A stretch of 14,364 nucleotides of DNA from an uncultured Mailhella sp. (GTDB taxonomy: Bacteria > Desulfobacterota > Desulfovibrionia > Desulfovibrionales > Desulfovibrionaceae): contig NZ_CAJJIC010000052.1 in the NCBI RefSeq assembly GCF_905187505.1, forward strand, positions 1 through 14,364, read 5' to 3'. The translations under genes were made by a program, and so were the position numbers. This document shows, one piece after another, positions 6,649 through 13,028 of this stretch; the stretch's first letter is position 1; each line of letters starts with the position of its first letter. Under the pieces are notes generated by a model. It was not told the origin of the DNA and did not search any database. It worked only from the letters and a program-made list of their open reading frames with translations.

Positions 6649-7461
6649 ATGACAAGCTTCCTTCAGATCGTCCTCATACTCGTCTGCGGCGGTTCGCTCG
6701 TCGGTCTTCTGTCCGGCATGTTCGGCGTGGGCGGGGCCTTCATCATCGTGCCTCTTTTGAACATTCTCTTCACGCAGATGGGCATATCGCAGGACATCGT
6801 GCAGCATCTGGCGGTGGGCACCGCGCCTTCGACCATGCTCATCACCTCCCTGACCACCTTCATCGCGCACACGCGCATGGGCTCCATGCGCTGGGACGTA
6901 TGGAGAACCATGCTGCCCGGCATCATCGCAGGCGCCGTCTCCGGTGCGCTGCTGGCCCATCACGTCAACGGGCGCACGCTCGAAGCGCTCTTCGGCGTCA
7001 TTCTCCTGATCATATCCTCGCAGATGTTCATCGGACGCACCCCCCGCCCCAATGAAAAAATGAAGAAGTTTTATGTGCCGGTCAGTCTGTTCGTGGGCAT
7101 GATCGCCAGCATGACCGGCGTGGCGGGCTCCATGCAGATCATCATATTTCTCGTGTGGGCCGGTCACGACTGGTGCGACAGCGTGAGCACGGCGGCGGCC
7201 CTCACGCTGCCCATATCGCTCACGGCCACCATAAGCTATGCGGTGCTCGGCTGGAATCAGCCGGGGCTTCCCGAATGGTCTCTCGGCTATGTCTATTTTC
7301 CCGGCACGCTTTCGCTCATGCTCCCCGGCATCATCATGGCCGTGGTGGGGGCAAGGCTCGCCCACTGGTCCGGCCTGCCGCTGACGAACCTGAAGCGCTT
7401 CTTTGCCCTGTTCAGCCTTTTCATCGGCGCGTCGTCGCTGTACCGGGCCGTCTTCGCCTGA
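6649..7461 (+). CDS. TauE/SafE-family (DUF81) membrane permease
   Basis: A 270-residue inner-membrane protein with about eight hydrophobic helices in two similar halves, as in the TauE/SafE family. The first half has the typical GLLSGMFGVGGAFIIVPLL (residues about 19-37) and the matching second-half motif is FVGMIASMTGVAGS. The family includes proposed exporters or importers of sulphite, sulphoacetate and other organosulphur anions; the substrate here is not readable from sequence, and no sulphonate-degradation gene is beside it. The usual length is about 250-270. ATG 6649 is the only usable start, since a stop lies in frame at 6628-6630, yet no Shine-Dalgarno sequence is visible before it. 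It is divergent from the TraB-fusion unit. Confidence 0.9.
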   Translation: MTSFLQIVLILVCGGSLVGLLSGMFGVGGAFIIVPLLNILFTQMGISQDIVQHLAVGTAPSTMLITSLTTFIAHTRMGSMRWDVWRTMLPGIIAGAVSGALLAHHVNGRTLEALFGVILLIISSQMFIGRTPRPNEKMKKFYVPVSLFVGMIASMTGVAGSMQIIIFLVWAGHDWCDSVSTAAALTLPISLTATISYAVLGWNQPGLPEWSLGYVYFPGTLSLMLPGIIMAVVGARLAHWSGLPLTNLKRFFALFSLFIGASSLYRAVFA

Positions 7462-7514
7462 GACGAAACGACCTTCAGTTCCCCTTCGGCTCAAAACTTT
7501 TTTCTCATGGTTCC

Positions 7515-7531
7515 GGCATATTGCCTTTTTT
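7515..7531 (+). terminator. weak terminator-like hairpin after the TauE/SafE gene
   Basis: GGCA-TAT-TGCC (7515-7525) is followed directly by six T. The stem is only 4 bp. The same T run can instead pair in the overlapping hairpin GCCTTT-TTTG-AAAGGC (7523-7538), so the two folds exclude each other. Another T run, at 7498-7503, has a weak AGTT/AACT stem. Confidence 0.3.
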
Positions 7532-7540
7532 GAAAGGCCG

Positions 7541-7558
7541 TCTGCAGTTACCTGCAGA
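7541..7558 (+). repeat. small inverted repeat in the pap leader
   Basis: TCTGCAG-TTAC-CTGCAGA is a perfect 7-bp inverted repeat with a 4-base loop, 57 bases before the pap start. It may be an RNA hairpin in the pap leader or an operator. No clear promoter could be placed in this 153-base gap. Confidence 0.4.
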
Positions 7559-7614
7559 AGCACGGCGCGCCGCAAGCCCGCCGCCCCCACATTCCGCAAG
7601 AAAACGAGGTTTCC

Positions 7615-9126
7615 ATGTTTGAGACAGTCGTACTGGGCAGACGTTGCAGCGACAAGGACTACAAGGAACAGGCTCCCGAGCTGCGCATGAAGCTTTTTGA
7701 GGCGCAACGGCAGTGCATGGACCGCAAGATCCCTCTGCTCATCATCATAGCCGGCATAGACGGTGCCGGCCGCGGCGCGGTCATCAACCTGCTGTCGGAA
7801 TGGATGGACAGCAAGCATGTGCACAACCACGTGTTCTGGATGGAGACCGACGAGGAGCGTGAACGCCCTGAAGACTGGCGCTACTGGCGCTGCCTGCCTG
7901 CCGCGGGAAGCGTGGGCGTGTTTTTCGGCGGATGGTACGGTCTTGCCATGCGCAAGTTCTGCTCTGGCGACATGAGCGAGATGGCCTTCAACTCCCATAT
8001 GCATCACTGCCGCGGACTTGAAGAAAGTCTTGCCGCCTCCGGCATGGCCATAGCCAAGATATGGCTGCACCTCGACCGGAAGGAGCACGAGGTCCGGCTC
8101 AAGAAGCGTCTGGCCCACAAGGAAATGCTCCACTTCACGCCCTACGACAAAAAAGCCTCCGAAAATTACGACGGCCTTGCCAGCACCGCGGCCCGTGCCA
8201 TCACGCTGACCGACCGTGCCTTCGCCCCCTGGACCGTCATTGACGCCGCGGATGCGAACTACCGCAACCTTGCCGTGGCAAAGGCCGTCATCGCCACGGT
8301 GGAACGCGCCGTTGCCGGACAGGAAGCCAGAAAGGCCCGTCTTGAAGAGAAAGGCGCCGCCGCACCGCAAAGCGTCATTTCCACGCTGGATGCCATAGAT
8401 CTGAGCGTGAAGGCGGACCCCGACACCTACAAAAAGGATCTGGCCGAGCTGCAGACCGAGCTGCACGAACTTACCTATCACGCCTGGCGCAAGGGCATTT
8501 CGAGCACGCTCGTGTTTGAAGGCTGGGATGCCTCGGGCAAGGGCGGCAGCATACGACGCCTCATGGACGGCATAGATGCCCGCATAAGCCGGGCCATTCC
8601 CATAGGCGTTCCTTCCGACGAAGAGCTGGCGCATCACTACCTGTGGCGCTTCTGGCGACACGTGCCCCGCGCCGGATTCATCACGGTGTACGACCGTTCC
8701 TGGTACGGCCGCGTGCTGGTGGAACGGGTGGAAGGACTTACGCCTCAGGAGGACTGGAGCCGCGCCTATTCGGAAATCAATCTTTTTGAGGAGCAGCTCA
8801 TAAATCAGGGCAGCGTGCTTCTGAAATTCTGGCTGCACATTTCCCCGGACGAGCAGCTGCGCCGCTTCAAGGAACGGGAATCGACGCCGTGGAAGCAGTA
8901 CAAGATCACGCCCGACGACTGGCGCAACAGAGAAAAGTGGCCGGAATACGTGCTCGCCGCCGACGAAATGTTCCTTCGGACCAGCACGGACTACGCACCG
9001 TGGCACATCATTCCCGCGGAGGACAAAAAATACGCCAGACTTTCGGTGCTGCGCACCTACCGCGACGCGCTGAAAAAAGCCCTGAAGCATGCCGACGGGA
9101 AAAAAGACGGCCACGACAAGAAATAG
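7615..9126 (+). CDS. pap: polyphosphate:AMP phosphotransferase (two-domain PPK2)
   Basis: A 503-residue cytosolic enzyme made of two fused PPK2 domains, the class that phosphorylates AMP to ADP with polyphosphate. The C-terminal domain is intact: Walker A GWDASGKGG (303-311), the DRSWYGR motif (360-366) and the lid-region FKERESTPWKQYKI (418-431). The N-terminal domain keeps the fold but its motifs have decayed: GIDGAGRG (47-54) has Arg for the Walker Lys, and FFGGWYG (103-109) has lost the Asp-Arg of DRSWYG. Catalysis is therefore expected in the C-terminal half, as reported for two-domain PPK2 proteins. GAGG lies 5 bases before ATG 7615. It follows the TauE/SafE gene by 153 bases with hairpins between. 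No PPK1 or exopolyphosphatase gene is in the window. Confidence 0.93.
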   Translation: MFETVVLGRRCSDKDYKEQAPELRMKLFEAQRQCMDRKIPLLIIIAGIDGAGRGAVINLLSEWMDSKHVHNHVFWMETDEERERPEDWRYWRCLPAAGSVGVFFGGWYGLAMRKFCSGDMSEMAFNSHMHHCRGLEESLAASGMAIAKIWLHLDRKEHEVRLKKRLAHKEMLHFTPYDKKASENYDGLASTAARAITLTDRAFAPWTVIDAADANYRNLAVAKAVIATVERAVAGQEARKARLEEKGAAAPQSVISTLDAIDLSVKADPDTYKKDLAELQTELHELTYHAWRKGISSTLVFEGWDASGKGGSIRRLMDGIDARISRAIPIGVPSDEELAHHYLWRFWRHVPRAGFITVYDRSWYGRVLVERVEGLTPQEDWSRAYSEINLFEEQLINQGSVLLKFWLHISPDEQLRRFKERESTPWKQYKITPDDWRNREKWPEYVLAADEMFLRTSTDYAPWHIIPAEDKKYARLSVLRTYRDALKKALKHADGKKDGHDKK

Positions 9127-9203
9127 CCAAAGCGACGCAGGAAGACGAAGATTGCCGCGCGTGCAGCAAGCTGACGGGCCGAGCCGGAACGACTGCGGTC
9201 CGT

Positions 9204-9226
9204 CAGTCATCAATAGACTGTTTTTT
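9204..9226 (+). terminator. terminator after pap
   Basis: CAGTC-ATCAATA-GACTG (9204-9220) is followed at once by TTTTTT (9221-9226), 77 bases past the pap stop. Its first arm overlaps the end of a larger upstream stem, CTGACGG with CCGTCAG (9171-9177 with 9200-9206), so the two folds compete. The 5-bp stem is short but the T run is clean. Confidence 0.5.
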
Positions 9227-9238
9227 CAAGCGATTTTC

Positions 9239-9267
9239 TTGCTTCCCCCTTCATTAATGAGTACAGT
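9239..9267 (+). promoter_or_regulatory. possible promoter of the M20 / abgT genes
   Basis: TTGCTT (9239-9244) and TACAGT (9262-9267) are 17 bases apart, upstream of the M20 start at 9310. The match is modest (3 and 4 of 6). The palindromes described at 9251-9280 overlap the spacer and the -10 region, which is what one expects of a regulated promoter. Confidence 0.35.
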
Positions 9268-9280
9268 GCGCAGAACGCAC
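9251..9280 (+). repeat. two adjacent palindromes, possible operator
   Basis: TCATTAATGA (9251-9260) is a perfect 10-bp palindrome. It is followed closely by the inverted repeat GTGCG-CAGAA-CGCAC (9266-9280). Both lie between the pap terminator and the M20 gene. They could bind a regulator of the M20/abgT unit; no regulator gene is present in the window. Confidence 0.35.
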
Positions 9281-9309
9281 ACTTTCCCGAGACAATAAAA
9301 GGAGGCACC

Positions 9310-10497
9310 ATGCCCGAAATCTCTCATGAAAAAAAGCTTCTCCTGGATGAAATCCAAAAACTGTCCGACCAGATGAGGGAAACGGCCTCCGCCATCTTCG
9401 CCGAACCCGAGCTGGGCTATCAGGAATTCAAGTCTTCCGCCCGTCTCGCCGACTTTCTCGAGTCCAACGGCTTCAAGGTGGAACGCAACCTGCTTGGCAT
9501 GCCCACGGCCTTCCATGCCAGCTTCGGTTCTGGAGAAGGACCGCAGGTGGCGTTTCTTGCCGAGTTCGACGCGCTTCCCGGACTCGGTCACGCCTGCGGT
9601 CACAACCTCTTCGGCACGGCCGCCTGCGGCGCCGCGGTGGCGCTCGCCCGACATCTTCCCGCCGGAACCGTGCACGTGTTCGGCACTCCCGCCGAAGAAG
9701 GCAACGTCAGAGATGCTGGCGGCAAGGTTCCCATGGCCGACGCCGGACTTTTCGACAAAATGGACGCCGTCATTGCCGCCCATGCCGAAGGCCGCACCAT
9801 TCTCAAGCAGCAGCTCATTTCCCGGGCCAACCTGGAAATGGACTTCAAGGGCAAGGCCGCCCATGCCGCCGGCGCTCCGGAAAAGGGCATCAACGCCATG
9901 GACGCCGCGGCCCTTGCCGTCATGGGCATCAACAGCCTGCGCCAGCACATGACCCGCGACGTGCGCATTCACGGTCTGCTCACCGACACCGGCACCTCCA
10001 TCAACACCATCCCCGAGTTCGCCCGTCTGCGCTACGGCGTACGCGCCCGCAAGCCGGAAACGCTCAACAACGCCATCGAACGCGTGGTCAACTGCGCGCG
10101 CTGCTGCGCCATGGCTCTCGGCTGCCAGTTCTCCTACCGCCATTCCGCGCATCCCTACTACACCATGCGCCACAACATGCCCCTTCTGCACGCCTTTGCC
10201 GCCAACCTCGATCTGCTCGGAGAGGACTACATTGAAGAAGTGCAGAGCAGCTATTCCACCGACATGGGCAACGTCAGCTTCAAGGCTCCTTCCATCCATC
10301 CCTACATCTCCATCGGCGGAGCCCACCTCGTCGGCCACACGCCCGAGTTCGCCGAGGCCTGCAACGGCGAAGGAGGCTTCAAGGGAATGATCCTCGCCGC
10401 AAAGTCCATGTGTCTGACCGGATTCGACGTTCTCACCAATGAAGAGCTCCGCAAGGACGCGCGCAAGGCGTTTGAAACGCTTGACGACTTCGACTGA
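9310..10497 (+). CDS. M20-family amidohydrolase (AbgB/ACY1L2-like)
   Basis: A 395-residue cytosolic metal-dependent amidase. Metal-site motifs of the M20D/ACY1L2 group are present: FDALPGLGHACGHN (86-99), GTPAEEG (125-131, with the catalytic and bridging Glu pair), HAEGR (158-162), and DMGNVS (318-323) followed by a late His in GGAHLVGHTPEF. Insertion of the dimerisation domain is consistent with AAHAAGAPEKGINAMDAA near 183-200. Relatives cleave p-aminobenzoyl-glutamate (AbgB) or N-acyl amino acids and dipeptides. The start ATG 9310 has AAGGAGG 4 bases upstream. The abgT transporter follows 108 bases later, which favours a p-aminobenzoyl-glutamate-like or acylated-amino-acid substrate. E. coli uses AbgA plus AbgB; only one subunit-like gene is here. 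The exact substrate is uncertain. Confidence 0.9.
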   Translation: MPEISHEKKLLLDEIQKLSDQMRETASAIFAEPELGYQEFKSSARLADFLESNGFKVERNLLGMPTAFHASFGSGEGPQVAFLAEFDALPGLGHACGHNLFGTAACGAAVALARHLPAGTVHVFGTPAEEGNVRDAGGKVPMADAGLFDKMDAVIAAHAEGRTILKQQLISRANLEMDFKGKAAHAAGAPEKGINAMDAAALAVMGINSLRQHMTRDVRIHGLLTDTGTSINTIPEFARLRYGVRARKPETLNNAIERVVNCARCCAMALGCQFSYRHSAHPYYTMRHNMPLLHAFAANLDLLGEDYIEEVQSSYSTDMGNVSFKAPSIHPYISIGGAHLVGHTPEFAEACNGEGGFKGMILAAKSMCLTGFDVLTNEELRKDARKAFETLDDFD

Positions 10498-10521
10498 TAT
10501 CCCTATCCCTAATACCCCGGC

Positions 10522-10554
10522 GCATCACGTCGCGGACCTTCCGCGCCGTGATGC
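10522..10554 (+). repeat. strong intercistronic stem-loop between the M20 gene and abgT
   Basis: An 8-bp stem (GCATCACG, 10522-10529, with CGTGATGC, 10547-10554) continues after one T/C mismatch into a 6-bp stem (CGCGGA with TCCGCG) capped by a 3-base loop. The sequence after it (TTCGTATAAAG) is not a T tract, so it is more likely an mRNA-processing or stability element, or a partial block, than a full terminator. An AAGGAG for abgT follows at 10591-10596. Confidence 0.6.
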
Positions 10555-10605
10555 TTCGTATAAAGACCCTCTCACTTCTGCACCACGCCCAAGGAGCTCC
10601 AGGCC

Positions 10606-12120
10606 ATGGCGAAAGAACAAATCGAAAACCTTTCCGGCATACTCGGCTTCATTGAACGAGCCGGCAACAGGCTGCCGCATCCCGTCACCATCTTTCTGAT
10701 CCTTACGCTGATCGTCATGGTCATTTCCTATCTTCTGCAGGGAATCTCCATGGTCGACCCCAAGGGAAAAACGCTGGTCGTGCAGAGCCTCGTTTCTGTG
10801 GACGGCCTCACCTGGTTCCTTAAAAACTGCGTGGACAACTTCGTGCGGTTCAAGCCCCTCGGCCTTGTGCTCGTCATGATGCTCGGCCTCGGCGTGGCCG
10901 AAGAAGTGGGTCTTCTCTCCGCCGTGCTTCGCGCCACCATTCTCAGCGCGCCCCGCAGCATGGTCACGGCCATCATCGCCTTCTGCGGCGTCATGGGCAA
11001 CATGGCTTCCAGCGCGGCCTTCGTGGTAGTGCCTCCCCTCGGCGCCATGATCTTCAAGGGCCTCGGACGCAATCCTCTGGCCGGCATGGCCACGGGCTTC
11101 GCAGGCTGCGCCGCCGGTCTCAACGCCAACCTTCTGGTGGTGGGTACCGACGTGGGCCTTGCCGCCATCACGCAGCAGGCCGCCCAGATCATCGATCCTT
11201 CCATCACCGTGCACCCCGCCGTCAACTGGTACTTCATGTCGGCCTCGACCTTCCTCGTCACGGCCATCATCGTCTTCCTCACGGAAAAATTCGTCGAACC
11301 CCGTCTTGAAGGCGTGGCCATGCACGAAGGCGCCATGGGCAGCGAAGACATGACCGTCACGCCCGAAGAACGCCGCGGTCTGCGCGCCGCCCTCATCGGC
11401 GGACTCATCTACATCTGCCTCATTCTGCTCACCGTGGTGCCCGAACACGGCATTCTGCGCAATCCCAAGACCTTCAGCATCGTGCGTTCCCCCTTCCTTG
11501 ATTCTCTCGTGCCCATCCTGCTGGTGTTCTTCCTTGCCGTGTCCATTCCCTACGGCGTGAGCACCAAGGTCATACGCAACGACAAGGACGTGGTCCGCTT
11601 CATGGGGCAGGCCATGCGGGAATTCTCCTCCTTCATCGTGCTGTGCTTCGCCGCCGGTCAGTTCGTTTCCAGCTTCGCCTACACCCATCTGGACATGTAC
11701 CTGTCCATACAGGGCGCAGCATTCCTCAACGACACGGGCTTTTCCGGCATTCCGCTCGTAGTGAGCTTCCTCATCCTCACCGCCTGCATCAACTTCTTCA
11801 TCGGCAGCGCCATGGCCAAGTGGGCGCTTCTGGCCCCCATATTCGTGCCCATGCTCATGCAGATGCAGCTCTCGCCCTACTTCGTGCAGGCCGCCTACCG
11901 TGTGGCCGACTCCACCACCAACGCCATCTCGCCGCTTGAGCCCTTCATGGCCTTCATCATCGGCGTGGCTCAGAAGTATGCGAAAAACGCGGGCCTCGGC
12001 ACCATCATTTCCCTCATGCTGCCCTACGCGCTCGGCATCCTCTTCTTCTGGGGACTGTTCCTCATCATCTGGATGGAAATGGATCTGCCCCTCGGTCCCG
12101 GCGCGCCCGTGTTCCTGTAA
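10606..12120 (+). CDS. abgT: AbgT-family transporter
   Basis: A 504-residue inner-membrane transporter of the AbgT family with about eleven hydrophobic segments. The family hallmark ERAGNRLPHPVTIFLI lies at residues 17-32. GLGVAEEVGLLSA and the conserved ASSAAFVVVPPLGAMIF follow, with the ISPLEPFMAFI motif near the end. E. coli AbgT takes up p-aminobenzoyl-glutamate; other members (MtrF, YdaH) export antimetabolites such as sulphonamides. AAGGAG lies 9 bases before ATG 10606. Placed downstream of the M20 amidohydrolase, it most likely imports that enzyme's substrate. No AbgR-like LysR regulator is in the window. The family assignment is certain; the substrate is inferred. Confidence 0.94.
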   Translation: MAKEQIENLSGILGFIERAGNRLPHPVTIFLILTLIVMVISYLLQGISMVDPKGKTLVVQSLVSVDGLTWFLKNCVDNFVRFKPLGLVLVMMLGLGVAEEVGLLSAVLRATILSAPRSMVTAIIAFCGVMGNMASSAAFVVVPPLGAMIFKGLGRNPLAGMATGFAGCAAGLNANLLVVGTDVGLAAITQQAAQIIDPSITVHPAVNWYFMSASTFLVTAIIVFLTEKFVEPRLEGVAMHEGAMGSEDMTVTPEERRGLRAALIGGLIYICLILLTVVPEHGILRNPKTFSIVRSPFLDSLVPILLVFFLAVSIPYGVSTKVIRNDKDVVRFMGQAMREFSSFIVLCFAAGQFVSSFAYTHLDMYLSIQGAAFLNDTGFSGIPLVVSFLILTACINFFIGSAMAKWALLAPIFVPMLMQMQLSPYFVQAAYRVADSTTNAISPLEPFMAFIIGVAQKYAKNAGLGTIISLMLPYALGILFFWGLFLIIWMEMDLPLGPGAPVFL

Positions 12121-12129
12121 TCCTTTCAG

Positions 12130-12181
12130 GCCGCGCCGGGGCGTTTCTCCGCTTCGGCGCGGCAGGCGTCACAAACCTGCC
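12130..12181 (+). terminator. GC-rich stem-loops after abgT and before the phosphoribosyltransferase
   Basis: GCCGCGCCG (12130-12138) pairs perfectly with CGGCGCGGC (12155-12163) around a 16-base loop. A second stem, GGCAGG with CCTGCC (12161-12166 and 12176-12181), shares three bases with the first, so the two compete. No T run follows either. They may act as a rho-dependent end of the abgT mRNA or as a structured leader of the next gene. I saw no purine-riboswitch consensus. Confidence 0.45.
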
Positions 12182-12253
12182 CTGCTCCCGCAAGGTCATG
12201 CCCTCAACCCTGTTTAAAAATTCTCTTTCAATATGCTCTATGCAGGAGGCCAT

Positions 12254-12832
12254 GTGGAATACTTCGACTTTGAAATCATGGGACTCAAGCGCAAGCTGCC
12301 CTTCGTCAAGATAGGGGAAAATCTCGCCCTCGCCAGCTTCGTCGTGCTTTCCGACACCGAACTCATCCAGACCGTCGCTCCCGAACTCATGAAGCGCCTG
12401 CCGGAAGTGGACGTCCTCATGACGGCCGAGGCAAAAGGCATATGCCTCACCTACGAAATCAGCCGGCTCATGGGCATGAAGGACTTCGTGGTGGCCCGCA
12501 AGAGCCGCAAGCCCTACATGCAGAACCCCATTTCCCATTCCGTGTTCTCCGTCACCACGCAGAAGGAACAGACCCTCTGGCTCGACGGATGCGAGGCGGA
12601 AAAAATCCGCGGCAAGCGTGTCGCCCTCATCGACGACGTCATCGCCACCGGCGAGTCCATTGAAGCCATCGAATCCCTGGCCCGCGCCGCCGGCGCCGAA
12701 GTAGTGGCCCGCGCCGCCATTCTGGCCGAGCTTCAGTCCGTGCACCGCAAGGACATCATCTATCTGAAGGAGCACTACGTGTTCCGTCCCAATCCCGACG
12801 GAACCTACACGCCTCTGGACAGACTCGACTGA
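12254..12832 (+). CDS. type I phosphoribosyltransferase, Apt/Xpt-like
   Basis: A 192-residue cytosolic enzyme of the purine phosphoribosyltransferase type, joining a base to PRPP. The PRPP-binding signature VALIDDVIATGES is at residues 123-135, and TAEAKGI (57-63) matches the loop found in adenine and xanthine phosphoribosyltransferases. RKSRKPYM is the flexible-loop region. I chose GTG 12254 because AGGAGG (12244-12249) ends 4 bases before it. The in-frame ATG at 12233 would add seven residues but has no ribosome binding site and would put AGGAGG inside the coding region. An out-of-frame ATG overlaps this GTG by one base. The specific purine substrate cannot be told. A strong terminator follows. 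The gene follows abgT by 133 bases. Confidence 0.88.
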   Translation: MEYFDFEIMGLKRKLPFVKIGENLALASFVVLSDTELIQTVAPELMKRLPEVDVLMTAEAKGICLTYEISRLMGMKDFVVARKSRKPYMQNPISHSVFSVTTQKEQTLWLDGCEAEKIRGKRVALIDDVIATGESIEAIESLARAAGAEVVARAAILAELQSVHRKDIIYLKEHYVFRPNPDGTYTPLDRLD

Positions 12833-12867
12833 TTCCTCCTGAGGATCAGCTTCCCGGTTCATCCCTC

Positions 12868-12903
12868 AAAAAGGCGGTCACCTCCGGGCGATTCGCCTTT
12901 TTT
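12868..12903 (+). terminator. rho-independent terminator after the phosphoribosyltransferase
   Basis: AAAAAGGCG (12868-12876) pairs with CGCCTTTTT (12894-12902) across a 17-base loop, with a run of six T ending at 12903. It lies 35 bases after the stop. The A run on the 5' side makes it potentially active in both directions. Confidence 0.8.
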
Positions 12904-12939
12904 GCAGCTTCAACAGGCTGAAACCAACCATTTATTCCA

Positions 12940-12975
12940 TTGTAACATTTTGTATTCAATATATTTTTCTATAAA
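12940..12975 (+). promoter_or_regulatory. AT-rich promoter region of the aminotransferase gene
   Basis: The 125 bases between the terminator and ATG 13029 are markedly AT-rich. TTGTAA (12940-12945) with TATTTT (12962-12967) at 16-base spacing, and the TATAAA at 12970-12975, are candidate elements. I cannot choose one with confidence. Confidence 0.35.
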
Positions 12976-12983
12976 AATCAAAT

Positions 12984-12997
12984 TTCGACATTCGACA
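12984..12997 (+). repeat. tandem direct repeat TTCGACA x2
   Basis: TTCGACA occurs twice head-to-tail with no gap, just below the candidate -10 elements and about 30 bases before the aminotransferase start. A tandem direct repeat at this site could be a regulator-binding site. Confidence 0.4.
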
Positions 12998-13028
12998 CTC
13001 TCATTCACAGGCAAGGAGAATCTTTTTC

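Noticed and set aside
6595..9213. An 872-codon minus-strand open frame covering the TauE/SafE and pap genes
   Set aside because: It lies antisense to two genes with intact family motifs and resembles no protein family; a GC-frame artefact.
10525..11688. A long minus-strand open frame over abgT
   Set aside because: His/Gly/Glu-rich antisense product with no motif; AbgT hallmarks are on the plus strand.
12121..12253. A purine riboswitch before the phosphoribosyltransferase
   Set aside because: The region has hairpins but none of the conserved purine-aptamer junction or loop sequences that I could recognise.
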